A DNA stretch of 64,000 bases, taken from contig NZ_FNVV01000013.1 in NCBI RefSeq assembly GCF_900108345.1, forward strand, positions 656,944 to 720,943, in the 5' to 3' direction. This DNA comes from Bacteroides ndongoniae. GTDB lineage: Bacteria > Bacteroidota > Bacteroidia > Bacteroidales > Bacteroidaceae. A program made the translations under genes and the position numbers. The stretch's first letter is position 1, and each line of letters starts with the position of its first letter. The notes under the pieces were generated by a model. That model was not told the DNA's origin, ran no database searches, and was given only the letters and a program-made list of their open reading frames with translations. Positions 26,191 to 35,378 of the stretch are shown here, piece by piece.

Positions 26191-26344
26191 TGAGGGACGG
26201 GAAAGCCGGACGGGAGAAACAGGCGGCTCGTGCCGCTATAAAAGGGAAAGAATGCAGTTATAAGAGGAAACGGGTGGTGGGGGGGGGTATTTGGGAGGCT
26301 GACTATAAAAGGACGAAAACGGGCGATAAAGACAAAGGAGATAG

Positions 26345-26370
26345 CGCACCGACTGTGTTATCGGTACGCC
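26345..26370 (-). terminator. Possible terminator of the 26429 gene
   Basis: GCGcACCGA and TCGGTaCGC can form a stem around CTGTGTTA. The U-tract on the minus strand is weak, so this is tentative. Confidence 0.4.
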
Positions 26371-26428
26371 ATTTTGTACATTCAAATTTCGGAACCCGAT
26401 GCTTTTCTATTCGTGGAACAATCCTTTT

Positions 26429-26944
26429 TCAAAAACATTCTTCTCCGAATGGCTCGATGTTCGCTTTTTGAAAAATTTGCGGGTTATGCTGATAAAGAAG
26501 CGGCAGGTTCAACATAGCCATAGGGTATTCCACGAAGCCGCTCCTGCGCTTATACTCGGAATCGGTTGCCAGTCCGTTTTTCACCAAGAACTCCATTGCT
26601 TCGGGGTAATGATTGACGTCGATAAATGTACGGTCCGGCAGACCGAGTGCGTCCATTTCCTCCAAATTAACGGAAAGCACGATATATTCGTCTTCATCTT
26701 CCACCATTACCAAGGTGAGAGCTAACCAACCATTGCGGTAAAACTCTGGTACGAGGTAATACTGTTCGCCTCTGAACTCGTATTCTTTCTGCCTGAAAGA
26801 ACTGTCCGGCTCTACGATTTCAAATTCATCTTCGCCTGTGGCAAAGGCTATCATAGGGTTACTGGCATCTACATACGCTTCACCTGCTTTGTAACACAAA
26901 TACTCTTTGTTTTCCGAACGAACGATTGTAAATTGAATTTCCAT
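26429..26944 (-). CDS. DUF4313-like accessory protein
   Basis: 171 residues. The second half (GWLALTLVMVEDEDEYIVLS, VNLEEMDALGLPDRTFIDVN, EFLVKNGLATDSEY) follows the pattern of DUF4313-type proteins of mobile elements and phages. The first half (about 1-75) is an additional domain. Function unknown. An anti-defence or DNA-transfer role is only suggested by context. Confidence 0.6.
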   Translation of the reverse strand: MEIQFTIVRSENKEYLCYKAGEAYVDASNPMIAFATGEDEFEIVEPDSSFRQKEYEFRGEQYYLVPEFYRNGWLALTLVMVEDEDEYIVLSVNLEEMDALGLPDRTFIDVNHYPEAMEFLVKNGLATDSEYKRRSGFVEYPMAMLNLPLLYQHNPQIFQKANIEPFGEECF

Positions 26945-26986
26945 AAACTTTTTTCGCTATTAATTGATTAAACATCGTTTTTATTT

Positions 26987-27215
26987 TTTCCCTTCTTTCG
27001 GAAGCCTTCAGGCTTCTCCCGTCGGGATTTGATTTTTACGTGCATCAAAGATTGCCTTTCAGGGAGAAACAGGCAAGGAATTTGGACAGAATTTTATAGT
27101 TGCGGTATTGAGCGTCCGCGAAATATGGACGATTGAAAATCGGGAAAGCTGCTGAAAAATTGTGTTCAAATAGCGTAGCGGTACTTGAATGTTCCTCCAA
27201 GGCAATACCTTTGCA
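26987..27215 (-). promoter_or_regulatory. Probable distant relative of the leader family, upstream of 26944
   Basis: It keeps the TTTCCCTTCTTTCGG tract (26987-27001), a hairpin TTGCCT (27052-27057)/AGGCAA (27071-27076), and an outward TACCTTTGCA box at 27206-27215 with TTG 18 bases upstream. The central sequence is otherwise unlike copies A-E. Confidence 0.45.
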
Positions 27216-27326
27216 CCGGAAAAAGCATGTCCCGACGGGCAGAGCCGTCGGCGAAGGGATTTCCATACAAAAGGAAAACGAAGGGGTAAAAAGGGAGATC
27301 TGCCGGTGGCAGGTGCTAAAAAAGAC

Positions 27327-27358
27327 AGCCGGGCTGCACTGCATGGCACAGCCCGGCT
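27327..27358 (-). terminator. Terminator of the parB module
   Basis: AGCCGGGCTG (27327-27336) pairs perfectly with CAGCCCGGCT (27349-27358). On the minus strand the stem is followed by GTCTTTTTTAG. Confidence 0.9.
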
Positions 27359-27474
27359 TCGGGCATTGCCGTACCGATGTCACGTATGCAGTCCTCACAG
27401 TTATCGTTACCTCCTTTTGTAGGTAATATGCAAATCAGCAGAACGGATTTCTCCGCCCTGCTTCTGAATTATGG

Positions 27475-29220
27475 TCAAGCTGCCGTTTCTTCAGGCTGTG
27501 GCAGTGCTTCGGGTTGCGCTTCTGCCGTGACTTGTGTTTCTTCGGTCTCGGCGGCTTCTGTCTGCTTCTCCTGCTGTTCCTTTACCAACAGCACGGCTTT
27601 GCGTTCCTCGATACGTTTATGGCGTTTCTCATACACCTCATTGTATTCACTTTCAATTCCGGCGAGCGTGTCGGGCATGTGCTTACGGGCAAAATCGAGC
27701 AAGAGGGTGGCGGCAGCGTTACTACCGTATGCGCCTTTGAAGCTCTCTATCAAGAAATCCCTACGGATAACGGCTTTCTGCTTGGCTGTGAGGTTGGCGA
27801 TGATGTCCATCTTTTCTTCGTCCGTAAGATGTTGATAGACTTCTTTCTCTTCGATACCGAATATCTCGAAGTGTTCCTTGCGGAGAGACGACAGCAGGAA
27901 GAAATATATCATCTTTTCTTCGTCCTGCGTGAATTTGCTTTCGGACATATCGACATCCAAAATCTGTTTCTTGGTATCTTCTACCGTTTTCTCACGGGCT
28001 ATTTCCTTGTTACGCTCGTCCTGCTTCTCCAGTTTCTCCATCGGGGAGAGCGTTTTTTCGGTTGCTTCGTTTGCATTGACGGTGGCACTTGCCTTATAGC
28101 GCAGTGTAATTTCTTTCTGCCCGATGCAGATATAAAACGTAAGTTCGCCCGTGTCGATTCGTTCATGGATTGACCTGCATTTTTCCATATAGTTGCTGAA
28201 ATCCTGCTCGTACTCCTTGTATGCCTGTTCGTATTCCTCGATAGTGTCGTATTCTTCCTTTTCGGGAGCTACGGGCGTTTCGGGGTATGCCGTGGCATAG
28301 GTATTTAAATGCTCAACCTCGTACCCCATAGCGGTAAGGCGTTCCACTGCAACCACATTATTGTTGAAATCTTGGTAGCCCAACGATACGGAGGGGTATT
28401 GTTCCACAAACTGCAAGGCTTTCTCCACGAGATAGGAGGCGTTCATTTCGGCCAGACAACTCCGGTTGGCGCAATTTCCGCAACCACCCTCGCAGAACAA
28501 CATCATGTTGTTGGTATTGTGGGGGCATGAGGCGCACAGGGTCTTATCGAATGCGTAACGGCTAAGGTCTGTCGTGAAATCCTGTTCGATAAACTTTGCT
28601 ACCTCGGCGGCTTTCAGTCCTCGCCAACTGTTGTAAGAATCGGCTTTCAAATGCTTGTCGTACACCTCTTTCTGAATATCCGTACCGTACCGGCAAATTT
28701 CGCTCGCCACGCTGATTGTGATTTCGTCCTTTTCCAGAAGTTCGGCTATTTCGGGTATCAGTGAGACGAATTTCAAACGGGTACGGATATAGTTCTCGTT
28801 CTTGCCGAACTGCACGGCCAACGACTGCACATCATAGCGACCACTCTCTATAAGTTTTTGGTAAGCGTTGGCTTCTTCTATGGGGGTAACGTCCTTGCGT
28901 TGCAGGTTCTCCGTTACGGCCATTTCGGCGGCGGTCTCGTCCGAAACGTTCAGCAAGATAGCCGAAATTTCTTCCAATCCTGCCAAAAGGGAAGCACGAT
29001 ACCTGCGTTCTCCGAAAACAATCTCAAACTTTCCGCTTTCATCAATGGGGCGCACTCCGATAGGTTGCAATACTCCCTGCTGACGAATGCTCTCGGCCAG
29101 TTCGGCAAGGCTCACCTCGTCAAAGTACTTGCGTGGGTTATAACTGCTCGGCTGAATGTTTGCCAGTGCTACCGATACGATGTTTTTCTCTGCTACAGAT
29201 TGAATGTTTGCTGTTTCCAT
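27475..29220 (-). CDS. Large ParB/RepB-family DNA-binding protein
   Basis: 581 residues. The N-terminal ParB domain is clear (IQPSSYNPRKYFDEVSLAEL; GERRYRASLLAG near residues 71-82), followed by a helix-turn-helix region (KNENYIRTRLKF). Residues about 230-265 hold a cysteine cluster (CASCPHN ... CEGGCGNCANRSC) that could bind metal. The C-terminal half is charged and ends in a glutamate-rich tail. It is much longer than chromosomal ParB. It forms one module with the 87-residue gene behind leader C, not with parA. It may act in partition, maintenance or transfer-region regulation. Confidence 0.88.
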   Translation of the reverse strand: METANIQSVAEKNIVSVALANIQPSSYNPRKYFDEVSLAELAESIRQQGVLQPIGVRPIDESGKFEIVFGERRYRASLLAGLEEISAILLNVSDETAAEMAVTENLQRKDVTPIEEANAYQKLIESGRYDVQSLAVQFGKNENYIRTRLKFVSLIPEIAELLEKDEITISVASEICRYGTDIQKEVYDKHLKADSYNSWRGLKAAEVAKFIEQDFTTDLSRYAFDKTLCASCPHNTNNMMLFCEGGCGNCANRSCLAEMNASYLVEKALQFVEQYPSVSLGYQDFNNNVVAVERLTAMGYEVEHLNTYATAYPETPVAPEKEEYDTIEEYEQAYKEYEQDFSNYMEKCRSIHERIDTGELTFYICIGQKEITLRYKASATVNANEATEKTLSPMEKLEKQDERNKEIAREKTVEDTKKQILDVDMSESKFTQDEEKMIYFFLLSSLRKEHFEIFGIEEKEVYQHLTDEEKMDIIANLTAKQKAVIRRDFLIESFKGAYGSNAAATLLLDFARKHMPDTLAGIESEYNEVYEKRHKRIEERKAVLLVKEQQEKQTEAAETEETQVTAEAQPEALPQPEETAA

Positions 29221-29259
29221 AATTCATAAATTTTAAATTGTTATTAATTGATTGTTTGA

Positions 29260-29523
29260 TTAATTAATGCCGTTTTTATCGGTGTCATACTCGTACATCT
29301 GCGGATTGTCGTACCCCTCGAACGATAGCCGGAACGTGTCGAAGTCTTTCCTGCTTGCCAGTCTGACGGTATCGTTTTTCCCGATGAAATAGGGTTCGAG
29401 CATTGTCCGAGACGGTGCGCCAAGCGTTACCCTGTCTGCCAACGTGCAAACTTTGTCGGGTTGTTCGGGCATGATATAACCCAGTGCGTACTCGTTGTAA
29501 ACTACCAATTTGATTTTATCCAT
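29260..29523 (-). CDS. Small protein of unknown function, first gene behind leader C
   Basis: 87 residues from the ATG at 29523 (MDKIKLVVYNEYALGYIMPE). The longer open frame upstream runs through the leader. Soluble, with a beta-rich start and RKDFDTFRLSFEGYDNPQMYEYD. Its stop is about 40 bases before the ParB-family gene, so the two are probably co-transcribed. Confidence 0.62.
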   Translation of the reverse strand: MDKIKLVVYNEYALGYIMPEQPDKVCTLADRVTLGAPSRTMLEPYFIGKNDTVRLASRKDFDTFRLSFEGYDNPQMYEYDTDKNGIN

Positions 29524-29544
29524 ATCGCTGTCAATTTTAAGTTG

Positions 29545-29740
29545 TTTTTTTCTTTCCCTCTTTTCGGTTCCTTTCTCTGCCTGAACCGCTTGAGGTTTTA
29601 CGGATGCGGTACACGGCTGTCGGTACAGCTTCATACGACGGCTTTTCCTGCCAATTACTCTTTCGCAGAAAGGAAGAATTTGCAGGAAATGCACTTCAAG
29701 CCGCCGTATCAAGCGCGACAGCAGACCTTTGCATCTGATA
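29545..29740 (-). promoter_or_regulatory. Repeated leader element, copy C
   Basis: Upstream of 29523. Stem TTTCCTGC (29644-29651) / GCAGGAAA (29682-29689): relative to copy A, one T-A pair has become C-G on both sides. Apical stem CTTTC/GAAAG instead of CTTC/GAAG. Outward GACCTTTGCAT at 29724-29734. Confidence 0.88.
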
Positions 29741-29780
29741 AAACACAACGGTGACGGCAGAGAATGAGACCGGGAAAGCG

Positions 29781-29936
29781 GTAAAGGAATCGGTAGAAAA
29801 GGAATATGCCTGTTAGGGTTAGAAAGGGAATAAAACGGGCAGCATGCCTGCGCTTGCAGGCAGGTAAAAAAGAATAGGCGGTAAGACTATAAAGGAGGAA
29901 TGCGCCCTATGGAAACAGCGGGCGGGTAGAAAAGGA
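29781..29936. repeat. Degenerate short-motif array between leader C and the next terminator
   Basis: Six related motifs of the form GTAnAAAAGGAAT lie near 29781, 29793, 29819, 29863, 29887 and 29926. Similar TATAAAAGG-like motifs follow leaders A, B, D, E, F and G. Minus strand reads as repeated pyrimidine tracts. Confidence 0.5.
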
Positions 29937-29938
29937 CG

Positions 29939-29979
29939 CATGGCTGCCGTCTCCTTGGTGGGGAGACGCTGCAGCCATG
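29939..29979 (-). terminator. Terminator of the parA module
   Basis: CATGGCTGC (29939-29947) pairs with GCAGCCATG (29971-29979), with an inner GTCTCC/GGAGAC stem. On the minus strand it is followed by CGTCCTTTTCT. Confidence 0.8.
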
Positions 29980-29985
29980 ATCTTT

Positions 29986-30240
29986 TTACTGTTCGTTCTT
30001 TTCCAGGTACTCTTTCATCGCCTCGTTCACGATGTCTTTCAGCGACATGTTCTTCTTGATGGCGAGGAATTTCATGCGGTTATGGATGCTCTTGTTGATG
30101 ATAAAGTTGCAATGGACCGCCGTTTCTTTTTCCGTGGGGGCTGCTACCGGCTGCTTCCCGCCGGTAGATTTTTTCGTGGGCGACAGCAACCCGTCCAGTC
30201 CGCCCTTCATGCTGTCTTTCAGTAAATCGCTCTTGCTCAT
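29986..30240 (-). CDS. Ribbon-helix-helix-like partner of ParA
   Basis: 84 residues. A flexible, serine/proline-rich N-terminus precedes a ribbon-helix-helix pattern (VHCNFIINKSIHNRMKFLAI, SLKDIVNEAMKEYL). Such proteins (ParG/Arc type) bind the centromere and regulate the par promoter. The start is 6 bases after the parA stop, so they form one operon. It is the best candidate to bind the TACTAAA sites upstream of parA. Confidence 0.8.
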   Translation of the reverse strand: MSKSDLLKDSMKGGLDGLLSPTKKSTGGKQPVAAPTEKETAVHCNFIINKSIHNRMKFLAIKKNMSLKDIVNEAMKEYLEKNEQ

Positions 30241-30246
30241 ATCGGG

Positions 30247-31002
30247 TTATTTTAATTTCAGTACCTCTTGTGCCAGAGCCATGTAGTCCTTAGCTCCGTT
30301 GCTGTTCTTGCTATACTCGAAGATGTTCTTGCCCTTTATAGGCGCTTCGGCCAAAGATACATTGTCCCGTATAACGGTCTTGAACACCTTGTCGCAGAAT
30401 GAATCCTTGACGAGTTCGGCCACGCTCTTGTTCAGCGTCTTACGTTTGTCAAACTGCGTAATGACGATACCGCCAATGGCGAGTTTCGGGTTCAAGCGTT
30501 CCTGGACGGTGGTAATCACGTTCATGATCTTGGCCATGCCGCGCATAGCGAGGAACTGTGCCTGTACCGGGATAATCAGGTAGTCTGCCGCAGTAAGGGC
30601 GTTCAGTGTCAGCAATCCCAGCGAGGGCGGACAGTCGATAAGGATATAATCGAATTTCCGGTGATCGAGCGATTTGGCTATCAGCCCGCTCAATATCAGT
30701 TCCCGTCCCGGCTCGTTGATGAGTTCGGCCTCGGCAGCCGAGAGATCGAGACAAGACGGTACGACGGTAACACCTCCTGCCGTTTCAACTAACGGCAAGG
30801 GGTATTTGCCTTTCATCGCCCCGTACACGGTCTGTTCCTCCTCAATGGAGAGGCCGAAGGATTCCGTGAGATTTGCCTGACCATCCATGTCGATAGCCAG
30901 CACGCGCTTTTTCTTTTGCTGCAAGGCCGCAGCCAGATTGATGGTGGTGGTCGTCTTTCCGACCCCGCCTTTATGGTTTAGAACCGCAATTATTTTTGTC
31001 AT
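30247..31002 (-). CDS. parA: ParA-family partition ATPase (TraA type)
   Basis: 251 residues. The deviant Walker A KGGVGKTTTTI starts at residue 11. VLAIDMDGQANLTESFG and YILIDCPPSLGLLTLNAL complete the ParA/MinD ATPase signature. It segregates or positions the element's DNA with a centromere-binding partner. Its own promoter and TACTAAA sites lie just upstream; in some Bacteroides elements this protein is called TraA. Confidence 0.93.
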   Translation of the reverse strand: MTKIIAVLNHKGGVGKTTTTINLAAALQQKKKRVLAIDMDGQANLTESFGLSIEEEQTVYGAMKGKYPLPLVETAGGVTVVPSCLDLSAAEAELINEPGRELILSGLIAKSLDHRKFDYILIDCPPSLGLLTLNALTAADYLIIPVQAQFLAMRGMAKIMNVITTVQERLNPKLAIGGIVITQFDKRKTLNKSVAELVKDSFCDKVFKTVIRDNVSLAEAPIKGKNIFEYSKNSNGAKDYMALAQEVLKLK

Positions 31003-31026
31003 AACATATTGCCTTTAAATTCAATA

Positions 31027-31034
31027 CAAAGATA
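31027..31034 (-). promoter_or_regulatory. Bacteroidota -7 box of parA
   Basis: Minus strand reads TATCTTTG. The spaced -33 position (19 bases upstream) reads TTAG and lies inside the TACTAAATTTAGTA palindrome, so binding there would block the promoter. Confidence 0.75.
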
Positions 31035-31035
31035 A

Positions 31036-31138
31036 TACTATTTTTAGTAATTACTAAATTTAGTATATACTAATTTACTACAATATATCATTTTAGTATA
31101 TTAGTATTATAGTATTTACTATTATACTAAATATAGTA
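31036..31138. repeat. Cluster of TACTAAA/TTTAGTA sites upstream of parA (candidate parS/operator)
   Basis: Many direct and inverted copies of TACTA/TAGTA, including the perfect 14-bp palindrome TACTAAATTTAGTA at 31052-31065. Fits a centromere and autoregulatory operator bound by the ribbon-helix-helix partner. A second cluster lies at 38058-38140. Confidence 0.7.
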
Positions 31139-31253
31139 TATGCTATACAGTAAGGCAGATTTGCTCTGTACTACAGTACTTTTTAAATGCAAGAATTAAG
31201 TGTATTCTTCAGAAAAAATCCTTCGAGTACACTTTACAGATGAGTACAAAAAA

Positions 31254-31297
31254 ACAAGAGAATCCATAGCAATTATTGTAGCAATAGATTCTCTTGT
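31254..31297 (-). terminator. Terminator of the exported-protein cargo operon
   Basis: ACAAGAGAATC (31254-31264) pairs perfectly with GATTCTCTTGT (31287-31297). On the minus strand a run of seven T follows. Confidence 0.88.
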
Positions 31298-31376
31298 CTA
31301 ATAAGGCTTGGTTTATTTATCAGCAAATTTCAAATGAGAAAGGGTCAGAAAGTAAATCAATAGATATTTTACAAAT

Positions 31377-33131
31377 TTACCAATACTCGATGGTTCGTTT
31401 CTCTGTATATTCTTCTGGAGCAGTATATTCATCGCCGACATAGTTCCCATTGTCATCATACTTATCGTATTCGGTGGTGTAGCTTACCTTCCGCTCTATC
31501 CAATTCTTGTGCTTGTCGAACTTGGTATAGGTATAGCGATAAGTGGTGTTACCTTCTTCCGGGTGCTCCTGTATCATCGTGGCCGGGTATTTGCTGTCAC
31601 CTTCATAGCTGTATTTCCAAGTGACGTATGCCATGTGCGAAGTAAACTGATGACTGATGATACGATTGCGCTTATCAAACATATAGGTCTGGTCAAGTTC
31701 CGTGTTGGTATCAGCATCTGGACAAATATCCGTCCGCATACCATCTTTTGATTCGATGTTCACCACATAATCTCCCCATCCCTCCACTTTATAGGAAGTA
31801 GCTGTGGCATATTGATAGGCCGCTTCGTCTCCGAACTTGTTCTGCATGGCAATCAGATTGCCCGCCTGGTCAAATTTGAGTGATTCCTCATTGCCGTTTA
31901 CCGACTTGACTTTACCGGACAACCCATAAATATCCGTTCCTTTGTAGCGTAAACTACCCATTAGGGCAGGTTGACCGTTTTCTTTTGCAGCTTTCATGGA
32001 AGCAATCGTTTCATCGTCCCAGTAATCAATGCTGCGGACAACTGTCAGGCTGGGAGCCTCACCCGCTTTGACAGCAGAAGAACGATCCCGATTCGATGTA
32101 AATCCGTCTCTGAAAGCCTTATAGTAGGTACGCAATGCAGGTATCTCATCGATGTTAGCCGGGAATGTAACGGTAGCTTGTGTCCAGTTTCCTTTTTCAT
32201 CATATACATAATCGTAGGAGACGGTAAACGTCATGTCATCCACCCGCCAGTTGTTGCCTTTACTTTTATATACACCTCCGCTATACGTCCAAGTAGCCAA
32301 GTCTCCGTGTGAGTTATACGCAAAGCTGCTGGTACAAGTCAGTGTTTCGTTCCCCCCGTCAAATTCAACGGGAATCTTCTCTACGGCTTGTGTGCACAGA
32401 TGGCCTGTATAGACATAGGTTGTCACCGATTGTCCTGTCTTGTAACTGTCGATGTCTTTCAAGAACATGTTCGTGGTCTTCGGTGTTTCAAAAGACTTCA
32501 AGTGAGCGAGCGAGTCAAACTGCATCTCATGAAGCGTCACGCCCGATTCATTGACCGTGCCATTCTTTTTTTCGGGCAGGATGGATTGCAATACCCCATT
32601 ACCGTGATAGGCATACAGAAAAGTGGTTGTGTCATAATGTCCCCGCCCGTTCTTGTCGCGACGTATCAACCGACCTGCACTGTCGTATGTGAAGCCGTCA
32701 TCTTTTTTCCGGCGTTTGTAACGTCCGTCATCTACCGATTTGATTTGGGTCAGATTGGAATTGCCGTTATATTCATACGAAATGACATCAAATCCGGTTG
32801 CACCCACATTGAAAGAAGTGCGCCGCTGTTCGGACAAACGGCCGTTAGGCAAGAACTCGTATTGCGAGGTGCTTGTCACACCCCATTGTGCATTGTGGTA
32901 TTCGTAGGTGACCAGCTTCGGATAGTTGCGCAATCCCATCTTTGCCCAATCCGTAGGATAGTTTACGAAATAAGGCATCAGATGTTCCGCATTCATATCC
33001 ACTCTTACCGGATCAAAATACACCTGAAGCGGTGTATAAGGCTGGTTGCTTTCTTCACTGCCACAGCTTGCTGCTCCTATCGACAGCAAGCAAGAAAGAC
33101 CGACAGCTTGTATGGTCTGTAATGCTTTCAT
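31377..33131 (-). CDS. Lipoprotein with YD/RHS-like repeats
   Basis: 584 residues. Lipobox around ASC (about residue 23, SIGAASCGSEES). The body has recurring YxYDxxGN-type units (YEYNGNSNL, YVYDEKGNWTQ, FTYDSAGRLIRRDKNG, FDKHKNWIERK), typical of RHS/YD-repeat surface proteins. There is no toxin-like C-terminus. Last gene of the AT-richer cargo operon 37573-31377. Surface location is inferred from the lipobox. Confidence 0.78.
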   Translation of the reverse strand: MKALQTIQAVGLSCLLSIGAASCGSEESNQPYTPLQVYFDPVRVDMNAEHLMPYFVNYPTDWAKMGLRNYPKLVTYEYHNAQWGVTSTSQYEFLPNGRLSEQRRTSFNVGATGFDVISYEYNGNSNLTQIKSVDDGRYKRRKKDDGFTYDSAGRLIRRDKNGRGHYDTTTFLYAYHGNGVLQSILPEKKNGTVNESGVTLHEMQFDSLAHLKSFETPKTTNMFLKDIDSYKTGQSVTTYVYTGHLCTQAVEKIPVEFDGGNETLTCTSSFAYNSHGDLATWTYSGGVYKSKGNNWRVDDMTFTVSYDYVYDEKGNWTQATVTFPANIDEIPALRTYYKAFRDGFTSNRDRSSAVKAGEAPSLTVVRSIDYWDDETIASMKAAKENGQPALMGSLRYKGTDIYGLSGKVKSVNGNEESLKFDQAGNLIAMQNKFGDEAAYQYATATSYKVEGWGDYVVNIESKDGMRTDICPDADTNTELDQTYMFDKRNRIISHQFTSHMAYVTWKYSYEGDSKYPATMIQEHPEEGNTTYRYTYTKFDKHKNWIERKVSYTTEYDKYDDNGNYVGDEYTAPEEYTEKRTIEYW

Positions 33132-33137
33132 GTTCCG

Positions 33138-34442
33138 TTATTTTTGATTTGTTGGATGATTTTCCTTGCAGGGGACCTGCTTGGTGACAGGATGATAAGA
33201 GATATTCCAGACGGGATAAGCTCCGACCTTATCTACACAGCACGAATACAGATAACAGTTCCCGTGTATCGAACTTTCCGAACCCAGCAATCCGGAGATG
33301 TATTTGCATCCTTTTCCCGACACAATGATTTTGCCTTCATTCACCACCTGATGGAAAGAGGAACCTCCGAAACTGCCGATTACTCCTCCGATGGCGGAAA
33401 ATTCAGCCAGCAGGTCATGCTTGATTTCGATGTTGCCTGCATTGTACAGATCCAACGGATAGATTCGTTCGTAGTTGTGAGGTGTCAGTTCGCCACATAC
33501 CCCTCCGATATTAAATGTAGCAGATGTATTCTGTGTGTCCAAGCGGATGTTTCCCCAATTATGGAGATGCTCTATATCAGTTTCATTGGTTTTGAAAAGT
33601 CCGACAACACCACCGATGTAGCTATGATCAGGTTGGGCATCGGCCTTCCACTGCACGGTCAAATCGCCTTTATTCTCGACGCAGACATTCTCTTTGATAA
33701 AGATTTTACCATAATTGGTGGCCCTCCCGATGACTCCACCTATGTAGGCATCACTGCACGGATTAACGGTGAGGTTGCCCTCATTGATTACCTTGCCACG
33801 CAAAGCCACTTCCACTTCGGAGCCGTAGCTATCCAGGTCTCCGACAAGTCCACCCAGACAGAGTGTACAGATACCCTTATTGTCAGCGAATGAGATATCC
33901 ACCTTGCTGGTACAATTCTTGATACACCCATTCTTGAACTTTCCCGCCAGAGAACCGGCAAGCAGGCTATAACCGTCTTCTCTCTTTTGAGCGTCGATGG
34001 TCATGTCACCTGCCAATGTCAGATCCTTGACCACAGCTTCTTTTTCACCACCCATTTCTTCAAACAGACCGACATCAAATACTCCTTTGGAACTCTCTTC
34101 AATGACCACCCGTATTCCGTCGAAGGTAATGGTATGTCCGTTGCCGTCGAACTCCCTAACCGGGAATTTAATCGGTGTCCATTCACCGCTGATTTCGATG
34201 TCCTTCACCAGTTTAATCCGCACTTCATCTGCTGGAATCTCCCTGCCTGCATCGGTGAGCAGCGTTTGTGCTTCCATGTTTTTATCCTTGATTTCGAACG
34301 TTTCGTTCAGGAAACGCAGTTCACTCTCTTTTCCGATTTCAAATACCTGTTCCGCCTCGTTGAAATGCAAGGCGGTGACTTTCTCTTCACACGATGTCAG
34401 CCAAAAAGGCAGGCAAGCGACAAGGTAAACCATTCTTTTCAT
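33138..34442 (-). CDS. Surface lipoprotein with GLUG-like beta-helix repeats
   Basis: 434 residues from the ATG at 34442 (MKRMVYLVACLPFWLTSCEE), chosen because it gives a clean lipobox (LTSC). The middle and end contain repeated [IL]GG[VL][VIC]G motifs (LGGLVGDL, IGGVIGRA, IGGVVGLF, IGGVCGEL, IGGVIGSF), the GLUG-type pattern of bacterial adhesin-like beta helices. Start and next gene are 6 bases apart from neighbours, so it is part of the cargo operon. Confidence 0.78.
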   Translation of the reverse strand: MKRMVYLVACLPFWLTSCEEKVTALHFNEAEQVFEIGKESELRFLNETFEIKDKNMEAQTLLTDAGREIPADEVRIKLVKDIEISGEWTPIKFPVREFDGNGHTITFDGIRVVIEESSKGVFDVGLFEEMGGEKEAVVKDLTLAGDMTIDAQKREDGYSLLAGSLAGKFKNGCIKNCTSKVDISFADNKGICTLCLGGLVGDLDSYGSEVEVALRGKVINEGNLTVNPCSDAYIGGVIGRATNYGKIFIKENVCVENKGDLTVQWKADAQPDHSYIGGVVGLFKTNETDIEHLHNWGNIRLDTQNTSATFNIGGVCGELTPHNYERIYPLDLYNAGNIEIKHDLLAEFSAIGGVIGSFGGSSFHQVVNEGKIIVSGKGCKYISGLLGSESSIHGNCYLYSCCVDKVGAYPVWNISYHPVTKQVPCKENHPTNQK

Positions 34443-34455
34443 GATGCTGCTCTTT

Positions 34456-35352
34456 TTACATATCTGCTGCATAATTCTCGCCCTCCATGATAAACATTCC
34501 CGACTCTTTCCAGTAATACACCACATAAGGCTCTACTTTCGACATTTCATTGATGTCCTGCGTGGGCATTCCACTAAAATAGGTAAAGACCAGTGCGTTA
34601 CCCTCTATTTTTCCGGCATACGACTCCACGCTTGACATAGGAATGCTTTCACCTTGTGGAGGATACATGGTCGTTTTGACCATAAAAACTTGTTCTCCTT
34701 TCTTTTCCAGTGTGAAAGATATTAAGCCGTTGGCATAACTTTTTGTAAAGGCTGATTCTGGGATGGTATTATCTTTCAAGTAAAAAGCATACTCCGGAGA
34801 AATATATCCGATACGTTTGTCTTGGGCAGAAAGCTCTACCTTGAACCATCCCTTTTCTTTCCCCAAGAATCTGAAACTTTGTCCACGGTTGGCTTTCATT
34901 AAAGGACTACCCGATACAGGGGTGGAACGGACATTGATTTTATCTCCTCCACTGATGAATACATAGTTACATTTATCTTTCTGCTTAAACACTACCGGCT
35001 CTGAACCGGGTGGCAAGAAGGACAGTTCCTTCGTGGTGGGATTGTACTTGAACTCCGCTTTTTGTTTTCCCATACTGCTTTCTACGGCAACCGAAGCCTC
35101 TGTATTATCAATGTGATAGACGTCTACAATACTATAGGCAAGCCCATAGCCTCCTTCAAACACATTGTAAGCACCGTAACTGCCATCTGTCGGTGTGTTG
35201 TACAGGTCTATTTCCAACTGAATCTGGCTGTTGCCTTTCCAATATTCCCATTTGCCCACAAAGGGTTTTGTGTCATCTGCTTGTATAGACGCGTGTACAC
35301 TCAAGAAGCCACAAACAAGGCTTATCAAACTTAGGCATATCAATTTTTTCAT
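34456..35352 (-). CDS. Exported protein with an SH3b-like domain
   Basis: 298 residues with a signal peptide (1-22, ending near VHAS). Residues about 130-185 look like a bacterial SH3 domain (GGDKINVRSTPVSGSPLMKA, FRFLGKEKGWFKVEL, IGYISPEYA). The rest is beta-rich. SH3b domains usually bind cell wall or peptides. Cargo operon member. No enzymatic motif seen. Confidence 0.68.
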   Translation of the reverse strand: MKKLICLSLISLVCGFLSVHASIQADDTKPFVGKWEYWKGNSQIQLEIDLYNTPTDGSYGAYNVFEGGYGLAYSIVDVYHIDNTEASVAVESSMGKQKAEFKYNPTTKELSFLPPGSEPVVFKQKDKCNYVFISGGDKINVRSTPVSGSPLMKANRGQSFRFLGKEKGWFKVELSAQDKRIGYISPEYAFYLKDNTIPESAFTKSYANGLISFTLEKKGEQVFMVKTTMYPPQGESIPMSSVESYAGKIEGNALVFTYFSGMPTQDINEMSKVEPYVVYYWKESGMFIMEGENYAADM

Positions 35353-35378
35353 TATGCTGTTGCTTTATATGGTTAAAA

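Noticed and set aside
26271-26290. G-run as a quadruplex
   Set aside because: One run of guanines without the regular spacing of four tracts; kept only as a curiosity.
27514-28173. Open frame of 219 residues antisense to the ParB-family gene
   Set aside because: Phenylalanine/leucine-rich shadow of a real coding frame with no promoter.
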